Source: Stenotrophomonas maltophilia
Lineage (GTDB): Bacteria; Pseudomonadota; Gammaproteobacteria; Xanthomonadales; Xanthomonadaceae
Length of the DNA: 64,000 nucleotides
Assembly: GCF_002799245.1 (NCBI RefSeq)
Contig: NZ_NEQV01000003.1
Location: 124,001 to 188,000, forward strand
Direction of reading: 5' to 3'
The notes beneath the pieces are model-generated. The model did no database searches and was not told the DNA's origin. It worked only from the letters and a program-made list of their open reading frames with translations. This document shows, in pieces, positions 40,918-49,512 of the stretch (its first letter is position 1; each line of letters starts with the position of its first letter). The translations under genes were made by a program, and so were the position numbers.

Positions 40918-41690
40918 GTCGATGTTCCAGAAGCGGGCAGGGCGGCGGCGACGCGTGCGGCATCGACGCCATACAGGGTGGCGAGGCGGTCGGGCGTTGC
41001 GACCTGGCGGGCAGGACCGAGCGCCTGCAGGCTGCCGGCGGACATCAACGCAATGCGGTCGGCCACCTGCAGCGCGTGCTGCGGTTGATGGGTGGACAGC
41101 AGCACGCCGATACCACGATCGGCCAGGCGGCGCACGCTGTCGAGGATGCGCAGCTGGTTGCCGAAGTCGAGGCTGGCGGTGGGTTCGTCCATGATCAGCA
41201 ATGGTGCCTGCTGGGCCAGTGCGCGCGCGATCAGCACCAGCTGGCGCTCGCCACCACTGAGCGTGGTGACGGTGCGGCCGGCCAGGGCCTGCAGGCCCAG
41301 TTCGCGCAGGCAGTCGTCGGCGATGGCCTCATCCGCGCGGCCGGGTGCTGCGAGCAGGCCCAGGTGCGCGGCGCGGCCCATGGCGACCACCTCGCGCACG
41401 CGCCAGGCAAAGGGCAGCGGCGCGGCCTGCGGCACATACGCGATACGGCGGGCGCGGGCGGCGCGGCCATGCGCGCGCAACGGCGTGCCCTGCAGATCCA
41501 CCTCGCCGCGCACCGCAGGCAGCAGGCCGAGCAGCGTACGAAACAGGGTGGTCTTGCCACAGCCGTTCGGGCCCAGCAGGCACAGCACCTCGCCGGGCTG
41601 TACCGACAATGCGAACGACGCGCCCAGTGCCACGCCGGCATGGCCGATGGCCAGGCCACGCGCCTCCAGAAGGGGGGCAGTGGCATTCAT
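40914..41690 (-). CDS. BtuD/MolC-type ABC ATPase
   Basis: 258 residues. Walker A LLGPNGCGKTT, Q-loop AYVPQAAPL, signature LSGGERQLV, Walker B LLIMDEPTASLD, switch His LSTHQPQH. This is the FecE/BtuD subfamily that pairs with FecCD-type permeases in type II importers (cobalamin, ferric chelates, and molybdate in the case of Haemophilus MolBC). Overlaps the permease gene by four bases. Specificity for molybdate is inferred from the ModE operator and DUF2478 partner, not from this protein. Confidence 0.88.
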   Translation of the reverse strand: MNATAPLLEARGLAIGHAGVALGASFALSVQPGEVLCLLGPNGCGKTTLFRTLLGLLPAVRGEVDLQGTPLRAHGRAARARRIAYVPQAAPLPFAWRVREVVAMGRAAHLGLLAAPGRADEAIADDCLRELGLQALAGRTVTTLSGGERQLVLIARALAQQAPLLIMDEPTASLDFGNQLRILDSVRRLADRGIGVLLSTHQPQHALQVADRIALMSAGSLQALGPARQVATPDRLATLYGVDAARVAAALPASGTST

Positions 41691-42700
41691 GGGCGGCGCT
41701 CGCTGCGCGCCAGGACCAGCAGGAAGCACGGCACGCCGACGAACGCGGTGAGGATGCCGAGCGGCAGCTCGATCGGCGCCACGGTGCGCGCCAGCGTATC
41801 GGCGGCGAGCAGGAAACTGGCGCCGAGCAGCAGGCTGGCCGGCAGCAGGCGGCGGAAATCGGCACCGACCAGCAGCCGTGCGATATGCGGAACCACCAAT
41901 CCGACCCAGCCGATGATGCCGGCCAGTGACACCGCTGCCGCAGTGCATAGCGTGGCGGCGGCGATCAGCGTCCAGCGCAGCGGCGTGACCGCCACGCCCA
42001 GCGCGCTGGCCTCCTCGTCCCCCAGGCCGAGCAGGTTCACCCGCCAGCGCAGCAGCACCAGCGGCAACAGCCCGATCAGCAGCAGCGGTGCGGTGACCTT
42101 GAGGTCGTCGATGACCACCGCGTTCAAGCCACCCAGCAGCCAGAAGGTGATCGACGGCAGCTGCGTGTACGGATCGGCCAGCAGCTTCAGCAACGAGATG
42201 CCGGCACCGAGCAGTGCCGATACCGCGACGCCGGCCAGTACCAGCACCAGCACCGGATCGTGCCGCCGCACCAGCGCTGCCACCAGGCAGGCCAGGCCCA
42301 CCGCACCCAACCCGCCCGCAAACGCAATGCCCTGCACCAGCAGCATCGGCAGGCCGAGGAACAGGCCCAGCGAGGCACCCAGGCCGGCGCCGGCGGAGAC
42401 GCCCAGAATGTCCGGCGACACCAGCGGATTGCGGAACATGGCCTGGTAGGCCGCACCCGCCGCCGACAACACCGCACCGATCAGCACAGCGGCCAGCACA
42501 CGCGGCAGGCGGATGTGCCAGAGCGCGGCCTGCACCGCAGGTGGACTGGGTTCACCGATGCCGAACAGCTGCCAGCCGATGGCGTGCAGCAGCGCCGCCG
42601 GGCGCAGCGGGAACTGGCCGACCGAGAAGGCCAGCAACAGCATCGCCAGCAGCAGGCTCCAGCCACCGGCATGCCAGGCCCAACGTGGAAGCGTGCGCAT
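41687..42700 (-). CDS. FecCD/MolB-type ABC permease
   Basis: 337 residues, about ten membrane helices. Family motifs: RLPRVLAAVLIGAVLSAAGAAYQAMFRNPLVSPDILG (shown here as RLPRVLAAVLIGA and FRNPLVSPDILG), SAGAGLGASLG, FWLLGGLN, GWVGLVVPHIARLLVG. Such permeases form the channel of type II importers for cobalamin, haem, siderophores and, in some organisms, molybdate or tungstate. ATG at 42700 lies two bases after the binding-protein stop. Confidence 0.9.
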   Translation of the reverse strand: MRTLPRWAWHAGGWSLLLAMLLLAFSVGQFPLRPAALLHAIGWQLFGIGEPSPPAVQAALWHIRLPRVLAAVLIGAVLSAAGAAYQAMFRNPLVSPDILGVSAGAGLGASLGLFLGLPMLLVQGIAFAGGLGAVGLACLVAALVRRHDPVLVLVLAGVAVSALLGAGISLLKLLADPYTQLPSITFWLLGGLNAVVIDDLKVTAPLLLIGLLPLVLLRWRVNLLGLGDEEASALGVAVTPLRWTLIAAATLCTAAAVSLAGIIGWVGLVVPHIARLLVGADFRRLLPASLLLGASFLLAADTLARTVAPIELPLGILTAFVGVPCFLLVLARSERRP

Positions 42701-42702
42701 GT

Positions 42703-43740
42703 TCAGACGTTCGCATCCAGGCTGCGTGCGAGCGCGGCAGGCAATGGCTGGCCCCACAGCAGCGGATGCAGCGCGCCGATGCGCGCGCGCAGCGCGGCCG
42801 GCGCCAGCGCGGGTGATGCGCCAGGATGCAGCCTGGACAGCAGCCACGGCAGGCCGGGCAGGCGGTTGATGCCGGGCGGGCCGTCCAGCCAGCCGAACGG
42901 CAGTACCGGTGCGCAGTGCAGGCGGCGCTCGCGCACGGCACGCAGGGCGCGCCAGCGCGGATCCTGTGCCGCGTGCGCGGCGAACCCTGCATCCTGGGTC
43001 AGGATCACGTCCGGGTCCCAGGCCAGCAGTTGTTCGAATGACACGCGGGCGAGGCCACCGGCACCGGCGCTGGCGGCTACGTTGCGGCCGCCACAGAACT
43101 CGATCACTTCGGTATTGATCGAACCGGACAGGCCGCTTTCCAGGCCGTCGCTGCCACGCCCGTAATACACGGTGGGCCGCGTCGCCGCAGGCCGCGTCGC
43201 CAGCACCTCGCGCACCAGTGCCAGCTGCGCCTCGGCCGCCTGCGCCAGCGCTTCGCCGCGTGCGGCAACCCCCAACAGCCTGCCTACGTGGCGCAGCTGC
43301 GCCGGATGATCGGGCAGGCGTCCGGCAACCAGTTCGAAGGGAATCGCGGTCTGCTTCCAGACCCGTTCGGCGGAGTCGCGGTAACTGGCATCGAAATCAC
43401 CGGCATCCAGAACCAGGTCCGGCTGCATCGCCAGCAGGCGCTCGAGACTGACCGTGCTGCCGCGCCCGGCCAGGCGGCCCACCACAGGCAACGTGCGCAG
43501 CGCTGCTGGCAGCTGCGCCAGCGCGTCGGGCGAGACCTTCATCGGCCAACCCAGCAGGCGTTCGGGTGCCACGGCGGCGAGCAGCACCGCAGCCGGCGGA
43601 CCGGCCGCGAACACGCGCCTGGGCGTGGCCCTGGGCGCACCCAGCCGCAGCACGCGCTGCGCCGGCATCGCCAGCAGCCCGGCACTGGTGGCCAGCAGCG
43701 GTGCGAGTGCGAACGCCTGCAGCAGGGCGCGCCGCCTCAT
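42703..43740 (-). CDS. Class III periplasmic binding protein (BtuF/MolA-like)
   Basis: 345 residues with an Arg-rich signal (MRRRALLQAFALAPLLATSAG) that could be Sec or Tat type. Two-lobed helical-backbone fold: RVFAAGPPAAVLLAAVAPERLLGW, LERLLAMQPDLVLDAGDF in lobe 1, and FEQLLAWDPDVILTQDAGF, FGWLDGPPGINRLPGLPWL in lobe 2. The GWLD-x-PP-x-x-N phrase is common to periplasmic proteins associated with molybdate-type FecCD importers as far as I recall. Overlaps DUF2478 by four bases. Delivers the ligand to the permease at 41687-42700. Confidence 0.85.
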   Translation of the reverse strand: MRRRALLQAFALAPLLATSAGLLAMPAQRVLRLGAPRATPRRVFAAGPPAAVLLAAVAPERLLGWPMKVSPDALAQLPAALRTLPVVGRLAGRGSTVSLERLLAMQPDLVLDAGDFDASYRDSAERVWKQTAIPFELVAGRLPDHPAQLRHVGRLLGVAARGEALAQAAEAQLALVREVLATRPAATRPTVYYGRGSDGLESGLSGSINTEVIEFCGGRNVAASAGAGGLARVSFEQLLAWDPDVILTQDAGFAAHAAQDPRWRALRAVRERRLHCAPVLPFGWLDGPPGINRLPGLPWLLSRLHPGASPALAPAALRARIGALHPLLWGQPLPAALARSLDANV

Positions 43741-44279
43741 GCGGCGGCGTCCGGTGCGGTACGGCATGCATCCCACCAGGCCTGCAGGGCGGCGTCCTCG
43801 GCGGGCAGCTCGATCGCCATGCCGCCGGTGAACTGGCGCCACGCGTCGAGGTAGGGCAGCTTCACCGCCGTCAGCAATGGGATGTCGGCCAGCATCAATG
43901 CCAGCAGCTCATCGACCATGCCGCCGCCTTCCGATTCCAGCGTGCCGAAGCGGTTGGCGATGGCGAGCTCGGCGCGCTCCTGCAATGCGCGGCGCAGCAC
44001 GGCAGTTGCGTCGGCGATGCCGCCCGGGTCCAGGTTGCAGCCGCAGGAGGCCGGGCCCAGCGCCTGGCTGATCGGGTAGCGCGAACCGGGATCGGTCACG
44101 TCCATCAGTACCATGCGCTTGCTGCCGTTGGCGCTGGCTTCGTGTGGCAGGTGCACCAGCCCGCGCACGCGGTGGCCGGCGGCCAGCTGGCGCGCGGCGA
44201 AGGCGGCCAGCAGCCCATCGGGCTCGCCGCTGTGGTCATGCACGATGGCCGCGATGCGTGGCGGCGAGGACGCGGTCAT
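43737..44279 (-). CDS. DUF2478 protein (molybdenum-associated, P-loop-like)
   Basis: 180 residues, cytosolic. AAIVHDHSGEPDGLLAAFAARQLAAGHRVRGLVH (start of the fold), a Cys-x-Cys near SCGCNLD, and ELAIANRFGTLESEGGGMVDELLA are the DUF2478 pattern (PF10649 as recalled). Proteins of this family are recurrent neighbours of molybdate ABC genes; the phrase NRFGxLExxG is diagnostic. A nucleotide- or oxyanion-binding role has been proposed from fold similarity. Here it lies between the receptor and the binding protein, supporting a molybdenum role for the whole operon. Confidence 0.82.
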   Translation of the reverse strand: MTASSPPRIAAIVHDHSGEPDGLLAAFAARQLAAGHRVRGLVHLPHEASANGSKRMVLMDVTDPGSRYPISQALGPASCGCNLDPGGIADATAVLRRALQERAELAIANRFGTLESEGGGMVDELLALMLADIPLLTAVKLPYLDAWRQFTGGMAIELPAEDAALQAWWDACRTAPDAAA

Positions 44280-44281
44280 GT

Positions 44282-46267
44282 TCAGAACCTCCAGTTGGCA
44301 TTGGCGAACCAGGTACGGCCCGGCATCGGGTACCCATCGGCGAGTTCGTACCATTTGTCATTGATGTTGCGCACGCCGAGGTCGAAATCCCAGGCCTCGC
44401 GCGGGCTCCAGCTGGCCTTGATGCCGGTGATGCCATAGCCGGGCAGCGTGCGCACCGGCCGTGCGGCATCGGCATAGCTGACCTTGCGGCCTTGTTCGGC
44501 TTCCAGCGTGGCCTGCAGCTTCAGCTGCGGCAGCAGCTGCCAGCCCACCGCCATGAACAGCCGCTGGCGCGGGCTGTCGAGCAGGGCCGCGCTGCGGTCT
44601 TCCAGGTTGGTGCGGCGCAGCCAGGTATAGCTGGTCTGCACGTCCCAGTGGTCGCCAATGCGCTGGCGCAGGCCCAGTTCGACACCCTGGTGGCGGGCCT
44701 TGCCGATGTTCTGTGCCTGGTTGCAGGTGCTGCCGCCGCATTCGCGCGAGGCCACCACGGCGTTCTGGATCAGGTCATCGATGCGGCTCTGGAAGAGTGC
44801 CGCCTGCAGCTGGCCACCTTCCCACCAGCGGCCACGCAGGCCCACTTCAAGGTGGGTGGCGTGCTCGGCCTTCAGGTCCGGGTTGGGCAGGGCTGCGCCC
44901 ATGCGCGCCGAGTAGCGGTCCTTGATGGTCGGGAAACGCGTGCGCCGCGCGGCGCTTGCATACCACTGCTGGTCCGGAGCCATCTGCTGCACATACTCCA
45001 GCACTGCATTGGTGGCATCGGTGCTGCCGGTGGGCCAGAAGTACACGCGCTTGGCGTCGCGGCGGTCATGGCCGATACCCACGCGCAGGTGCGAGGTGCC
45101 GGTCAGCGCGATGCGGTCTTCGATCGCCACCGAAGTGGTCACATCACGGAAGTCCTTGGTGGGCGAGTGCGGATTGCGCTCGCTGTGCTGGTCTTCCTTG
45201 TAGTGGATCGCGAACTGCAGTTCCTGGCGTGGCAGCGCCGTCGTGGCCAGGGTCACCGAGCCGCCCACGGTACGGTCATCGTAGATGCTGGGGAAGCTGC
45301 TGTTGTCCATCGCCACCTGGTAGGTGCCGTCGGTGTAGGCATCCAGGCCATTGCCATACGTATCGCGGTAGACGCGGGTACGCAGCGTGGTGTGCTCGCC
45401 CAGGCGGGTGTTGCCGATGAAGTACAGGCTGTCCTTGTCCCACCACGGCCAGCGCCAGTAGCGGATGCCGCTGCGCGCGGTGCCGGTGTAGACCGGGTTG
45501 TCCTTCTCGCCGTCCTGGCGCGCGTAGCCGATGGCGTACTCGTCGCCCTCGCGTGGGGTATAGCCCAGCTTGAACGACAGGCGACGGTCGTCGCGCGAGG
45601 CGTTGCGGCGGTCCTTGCCGGTGTCGGTGGGTACGCGCTTGTAGTCGACGAAGCCATCGGGCAGGGGAAATTCATCGGCTTTCAGGACCGATGCGCCGAG
45701 CTGGAAGTACCAGTCGCCGCGACGGCCGCCGAGGTTGACCGCCGCCTTGCGCTCGCCACCCTCGGCGATGCCCAGCCGCACGTCGCCTTCCAGCGGACGC
45801 TCCGGGCGGCGGCTGACCAGGTTGATCGCACCGCCGAGGATGTTCGGCCCGTACAGCAGCGAAGCACCGCCGCTGGCGACCTGGATCTCGGCGAGGTCGA
45901 AGGTGGTGAAGCGGCCGAAGTCCACGTAACCGTCATAGGGCACATACAGCGGGATGCCATCGAGGAACACCGGTACCTGGCGCGCATCGAAGCCGCGCAG
46001 GTAGACCATGTCCTCGTTGCGCGAATTGCGCGCCAGGTTCACGCCCGGCAACACGCTGACCGCTTCACCGACCGTATTGCGGTCGAGCTGCTGGATGCGT
46101 TCGGCATCAAGGCTGCGTTCGGCCACGGTGGGCGAGGTGCCGCGCTCTGCATGCACGTCGATCGTGCCCAGGGTGAACACCGGCGGCGGCGAGGCGCTGT
46201 CGGCCGCGGTGGCGGCGAGCGGGAGCAGCAGGGCAGACAGGGGTAGAACGAAACGACAGGTACGCAT
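44282..46267 (-). CDS. TonB-dependent receptor, ModE-controlled (probable molybdate/metal-chelate uptake)
   Basis: 661 residues, signal peptide (about 1-22), plug domain (TVGEAVSVLPGVNLARNS, MVYLRGFDARQVPVFLDGIPLYVPYDG, GPNILGGAINLVSRRP) and a barrel ending WFANANWRF with the C-terminal Phe. Smaller than most siderophore receptors. It heads a six-gene operon (receptor, DUF2478, binding protein, permease, ATPase, methyltransferase) with gaps of at most two bases or four-base overlaps. A ModE operator lies 20 bases before its ATG. The receptor therefore probably carries molybdate, tungstate or a chelate of them across the outer membrane; iron chelates are the main alternative. Confidence 0.88.
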   Translation of the reverse strand: MRTCRFVLPLSALLLPLAATAADSASPPPVFTLGTIDVHAERGTSPTVAERSLDAERIQQLDRNTVGEAVSVLPGVNLARNSRNEDMVYLRGFDARQVPVFLDGIPLYVPYDGYVDFGRFTTFDLAEIQVASGGASLLYGPNILGGAINLVSRRPERPLEGDVRLGIAEGGERKAAVNLGGRRGDWYFQLGASVLKADEFPLPDGFVDYKRVPTDTGKDRRNASRDDRRLSFKLGYTPREGDEYAIGYARQDGEKDNPVYTGTARSGIRYWRWPWWDKDSLYFIGNTRLGEHTTLRTRVYRDTYGNGLDAYTDGTYQVAMDNSSFPSIYDDRTVGGSVTLATTALPRQELQFAIHYKEDQHSERNPHSPTKDFRDVTTSVAIEDRIALTGTSHLRVGIGHDRRDAKRVYFWPTGSTDATNAVLEYVQQMAPDQQWYASAARRTRFPTIKDRYSARMGAALPNPDLKAEHATHLEVGLRGRWWEGGQLQAALFQSRIDDLIQNAVVASRECGGSTCNQAQNIGKARHQGVELGLRQRIGDHWDVQTSYTWLRRTNLEDRSAALLDSPRQRLFMAVGWQLLPQLKLQATLEAEQGRKVSYADAARPVRTLPGYGITGIKASWSPREAWDFDLGVRNINDKWYELADGYPMPGRTWFANANWRF

Positions 46268-46286
46268 CCTCGCGAGTCCTCGGGTT

Positions 46287-46310
46287 CGTTATATCCAAGA
46301 TGATATAACG
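46287..46310 (-). promoter_or_regulatory. ModE operator at the TonB/Mol promoter
   Basis: Perfect inverted repeat CGTTATAT (46287-46294) and ATATAACG (46303-46310) with an eight-base spacer. This is the ModE half-site known from E. coli modA. It sits 20 bases before the receptor ATG, where bound ModE-molybdate would block transcription. Confidence 0.9.
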
Positions 46311-46372
46311 GTAGGCAGGGGTCAACTTGATGACCGACCCGGGGATTCTCGGCGCTGGCCGGCGTGGTCACC

Positions 46373-46386
46373 TTGATCGATATCAA
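46373..46386 (+). promoter_or_regulatory. FNR box before modE
   Basis: TTGATCGATATCAA is a perfect FNR site, 64 bases before the modE ATG. TACACT at 46411-46416 is a good -10; the box centre would be at about -43, suitable for activation of modE when oxygen is scarce. It could also affect the divergent receptor promoter. Confidence 0.85.
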
Positions 46387-46449
46387 GCGCGGCGCAGGGG
46401 GGCGGCACCGTACACTGGCCATTCGCGCGAACGCAGGGAAACGAGCACG

Positions 46450-47256
46450 ATGAGCGAGGCCGGGCCGCCGTTGGAACTGCAGGGCAACCTGTGGCTGAGC
46501 ATTGCCGGACAGAGTGTGGGCGGGCGCGGCCGCTTCGCGCTGCTGGGCCTGATCGATGCCTGTGGCTCGATCAGCCAGGCCGCCAAGCGCATGGGCATGA
46601 CCTACAAGAATGCCTGGGACGCGGTGGACGCGATGAACACTGCGGCCGGCGAGCCGCTGGTCGCACGCAGCGTGGGTGGCCGTGGTGGTGGCGGTGCGCG
46701 CCTGACCGAACGGGGTCGCCAGCTGATCACCCGTTTCGAGGAGGTCGAGCGCGCGCACCGAACCTTCCTGCAATCGCTGCAGGCCACCCCCGGGCTGGAC
46801 GAGGATCTGGCCCTGATCCGGAGAATCGGCATGATCACCAGTGCACGCAACCAGTTCCATGGCCGGGTCAGCGCGCTGGCTTCCGGGGCAGTCAACGATG
46901 AAGTGCAGATTGAAGTGGCGCCGGGTTTGGCGCTGGTCGCCACCATCACCCATGGCAGCGTGGAATCGCTGGGCCTGGCAGTGGGCGTGCCGGCCTATGC
47001 GCTGGTGAAAGCCTCGTCGGTGATCGTGGCCCAGGGTGATGGCGCGCGCTACTCGGCACGCAACCAGTTCGCCGGCAGGGTGGAGCGGATCACCGAGGGC
47101 GCGGTGAACGATGAGGTGGTAGTGGATATCGGTCACGGCTGCAGCGTGGTGGCTGTGATCACCCGAGCCAGTACCGCCGCGCTGGAGCTGCAGGAAGGTA
47201 GTGCGGCGACGGTGCTGTTCAAGGCGTCGAGCGTGATCGTGGGCGTGCCGATGTAA
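46450..47256 (+). CDS. modE: Molybdate-responsive regulator
   Basis: 268 residues. N-terminal winged helix (about 20-115: GRFALLGLIDACGSISQAAKRMGMTYKNAWDAVDAMN) and two tandem Mop molybdate-binding domains (about 131-195 and 202-265), which share SARNQFxGRV and GAVNDEV. This is full-length ModE: with molybdate bound it represses uptake genes. It diverges from the TonB/Mol operon, whose promoter holds a ModE box. ATG at 46450 is chosen since the winged helix begins shortly after; upstream in-frame starts would run through the promoter. Confidence 0.95.
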   Translation: MSEAGPPLELQGNLWLSIAGQSVGGRGRFALLGLIDACGSISQAAKRMGMTYKNAWDAVDAMNTAAGEPLVARSVGGRGGGGARLTERGRQLITRFEEVERAHRTFLQSLQATPGLDEDLALIRRIGMITSARNQFHGRVSALASGAVNDEVQIEVAPGLALVATITHGSVESLGLAVGVPAYALVKASSVIVAQGDGARYSARNQFAGRVERITEGAVNDEVVVDIGHGCSVVAVITRASTAALELQEGSAATVLFKASSVIVGVPM

Positions 47257-47275
47257 GGCGTTCCGACCTGCCGTT

Positions 47276-47347
47276 GTAGAGCCGAGCCCACGCTCGGCTG
47301 CTGTTGGCGGTGTTGCGAAAAGCAGCCGAGCGTGGGCTCGGCTCTAC
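47276..47347. repeat. SMAG-type dimer 1 after modE
   Basis: GTAGAGCCGAGCCCACGCTC at the left with its mirror GAGCGTGGGCTCGGCTCTAC at the right. Confidence 0.9.
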
Positions 47348-47395
47348 AGGAGCGATGATTCCGGGCAGGGCGTGGATGTAGCGGGATGCGGTGTT

Positions 47396-47467
47396 GTAGA
47401 GCCGAGCCGATGCTCGGCTGCCTTTGGCTCAGGCCCGAAAAGCAGCCGAGCGTGGGCTCGGCTCTAC
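47396..47467. repeat. SMAG-type dimer 2 after modE
   Basis: A second, nearly identical dimer 48 bases on, beginning GTAGAGCCGAGCCGATGCTC and ending GAGCGTGGGCTCGGCTCTAC, just before the convergent diflavin reductase stop. Confidence 0.9.
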
Positions 47468-47479
47468 AGGATCAACGGA

Positions 47480-49009
47480 TCAATACAGTTCACAGTGCGT
47501 GCGGCCTTCGCCGCGCAGCGCGTCCCAGCGCCCCTCGCCACCGATGGCATCGATGGCTTCACGCACCGCAGCTTCCAGGTGGCTCTTGTTGCCGCACAGG
47601 TACAGATGACCGCCGCGGGCCAGGACATCGCGCACCTCGCTGGCGCGCTGCTGCAGCACATGCTGCACATAGACCTTCCCGGCCCCGTCGCGCGAAAACG
47701 CGGTATGCAGGCCCGTCAGCGTTCCGCGTGCCTGCCAGTCCTGCAGCTGTTCGCGGTACAGGTAATCGTGCCGGCTGTGCTTCTCGCCGAACACCAGGTG
47801 CACCTCGCGTTCGCAGGCGCTGGCCTGCAGCTCCTGGATCAGTCCCATCAAGGGCGCGATGCCGGTACCGGTGCCGACCAGCAGCAGTGGCGCCTCGCCG
47901 GTATCAGGCAGATGGAAGCCGGGGTTGGAGCGGCAGTACACGCGGGCATGGTCGCCGCCGTGCAGCAGGCTGCCGGTGGCGGTGCCGAAGCGCTCGCGGC
48001 CGCGCAGGGTGTAGCGCACTTCGCGCACGCACAGGCTCAACTGGTCGTCGCGGGGGTGCGAGGCGATCGAATAGGCACGCGGCAACCGCGGTGACAGCAG
48101 TTCGCGCAGGCGGGCCAGCGGCACGCTGTCCGGTGTGGCGTGGTCCTGCAGCACGTCCAGCAGGTCCAGGCCGTGCAGGTAGGCTTCCAGCGCGCGCTTC
48201 GCGCTGGCCTTCAACAGGCCCTTCAGCAGCTCGCTGCCGCCCAGCCTGGCCAGTTCGCGCAGCACGCCCTTGCTCAGCAGGCGCAGCTCGCGGTCCTGCA
48301 GGGCGGCCACGGCGGCGGTGTCGCCGTACCAGGTGGCCAATGCCTGCAGCAGGGCAGGGTCGTTCCCGGGTACCACATGCAGGGTGTCGCCCGCGCGGTA
48401 CGCCATGCCGCTGCCGGCGATGTCCAGCTGCAGATGCCAGGCGGCGGGGTCGCTGCTGTTCAAGCGGCGGCGCTCGAGGATGCGGGCGGCAAAGGCATTG
48501 TCTTCGCCATACGCGGTCACCTGCAGGCGCAGGTCCTGGCCAGCGCTCACGTCGCCGCCCAGCACCTGGCCCAGCACAGGCTGCCATTGCTGGAAGAACT
48601 GCTCGTAGCCCAGATCGGCATCCACCCGGTGCAACAGGGGCTGGGCCTGGCGCTCGCTCAGCGCAGCATCGAGTGCCTTGGTGAAGCCACAGAAGCTGGG
48701 GTAGCCGGTGTCACCGAGGCCGAACACCGCATAGCGCAGGCCGCTCAAGGTCGGGGTCTGGCGCAGCGTTTCGAAGAACTGCTCGCCATTGGCCGGCGGT
48801 TCGCCATCGCCGAACGAGCTGGAAATCGCCAGCAGCACGTCGCCGTGGCCGAGGCTGGCCACGTCGATGTCGTTGAACGGAAGCACCTGCGGCCCGTGCG
48901 GCTGCAGGTCCGCGCCCAGGCGCTGGGCCAGGGCGCGGGCATTGCCCGACTCCGACGCAAAACCCACCAGCAGGCGGCTGAAGGGCGTACTGGCCGGGAC
49001 GGCGTTCAC
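47480..49009 (-). CDS. Diflavin reductase (CysJ-like flavodoxin-FAD-NADPH protein)
   Basis: 509 residues. Flavodoxin-like FMN domain (about 8-150: GFASESGNARALAQRL, AISSSFGDGEPPANGEQFF, FGLGDTGYPSFCG), then an FAD domain with a helical insert (RAYSIASHP, GTATGSLL) and an NADPH domain (LLVGTGTGIAPLMGLIQE, YLCGNKSHLE), ending in an aromatic CELY. It resembles the flavoprotein subunit of sulfite reductase and cytochrome P450 reductase but is somewhat shorter, and no CysI lies nearby. Start is GTG 49009, overlapping the PAS gene stop as GTGA. Its electron acceptor is unknown; a nitrogen- or molybdo-enzyme partner is possible. Confidence 0.85.
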   Translation of the reverse strand: MNAVPASTPFSRLLVGFASESGNARALAQRLGADLQPHGPQVLPFNDIDVASLGHGDVLLAISSSFGDGEPPANGEQFFETLRQTPTLSGLRYAVFGLGDTGYPSFCGFTKALDAALSERQAQPLLHRVDADLGYEQFFQQWQPVLGQVLGGDVSAGQDLRLQVTAYGEDNAFAARILERRRLNSSDPAAWHLQLDIAGSGMAYRAGDTLHVVPGNDPALLQALATWYGDTAAVAALQDRELRLLSKGVLRELARLGGSELLKGLLKASAKRALEAYLHGLDLLDVLQDHATPDSVPLARLRELLSPRLPRAYSIASHPRDDQLSLCVREVRYTLRGRERFGTATGSLLHGGDHARVYCRSNPGFHLPDTGEAPLLLVGTGTGIAPLMGLIQELQASACEREVHLVFGEKHSRHDYLYREQLQDWQARGTLTGLHTAFSRDGAGKVYVQHVLQQRASEVRDVLARGGHLYLCGNKSHLEAAVREAIDAIGGEGRWDALRGEGRTHCELY

Positions 49010-49434
49010 GCGGCCTCGTAGAAGTCGTCGAACTTTTCCTTGCTGAACTCGACCAGGTCGTAGTTCTGCATCAGATCGTTCACCACGCGGCGGATGCTGA
49101 TGTAGGAGGTGATGTTGCCGTCGGCGTCGAACAACGGCTGCACGGTGGTGTCGACCACGTAGAGCACGCCGCCCTTGCCGAGGTTGGGCACGATGCCGGT
49201 CCAGGTCTTGCCGGCCTTGATGGTGTCCCACATGTCCTTGTAGACCGCCTTGGGCACGTCCGGATGGCGCACGATGCTGTGCGGCTGGCCGATCAGCTCC
49301 TCGCGGGCGAAGCCGGTGAGCGTGCAGAACAGGTCGTTGGCGTAGGTGATGTTGCCCTGCAGGTCGGTGGTGGAGATCACCATGACGTTCTGCATGGCGT
49401 TCAGCAGCTGGGCGTTGTCGGGGGTGTAGCTCAT
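49006..49434 (-). CDS. Aer-type PAS (flavin) protein
   Basis: 142 residues, a single PAS domain without any output module. It follows the sensory PAS of E. coli Aer closely: ISTTDLQGNITYAND, GFAREELIGQPHSIVRHPDVPKAVYKDMWDTIKAG, TWTGIVPN, ITSYISIRR. R56-H57 and D59 correspond to residues that bind FAD in Aer, so a redox-sensing flavin is likely. AAGGA precedes ATG 49434. It forms an operon with a diflavin reductase (four-base overlap) behind an FNR box, which suggests that the reductase sets or reads its flavin redox state; that link is inference. Confidence 0.85.
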   Translation of the reverse strand: MSYTPDNAQLLNAMQNVMVISTTDLQGNITYANDLFCTLTGFAREELIGQPHSIVRHPDVPKAVYKDMWDTIKAGKTWTGIVPNLGKGGVLYVVDTTVQPLFDADGNITSYISIRRVVNDLMQNYDLVEFSKEKFDDFYEAA

Positions 49435-49512
49435 CGCAGGGTCCTTGTGGATGCCGGTAACGCCGGCGTGTTCGGGTCCTGCATAGAAATACGCCCGCGC
49501 GGCGGCGGGCGG

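Noticed and set aside
40117..46267. Plain siderophore or cobalamin uptake operon
   Set aside because: The ModE operator, the divergent modE and DUF2478 point to molybdate or tungstate; an iron role remains possible but is less well supported.
47480..49009. Sulfite reductase flavoprotein subunit cysJ
   Set aside because: Domain order fits, but no cysI or cysH is nearby and the partner is a PAS protein behind an FNR box, so the specific name is not used.
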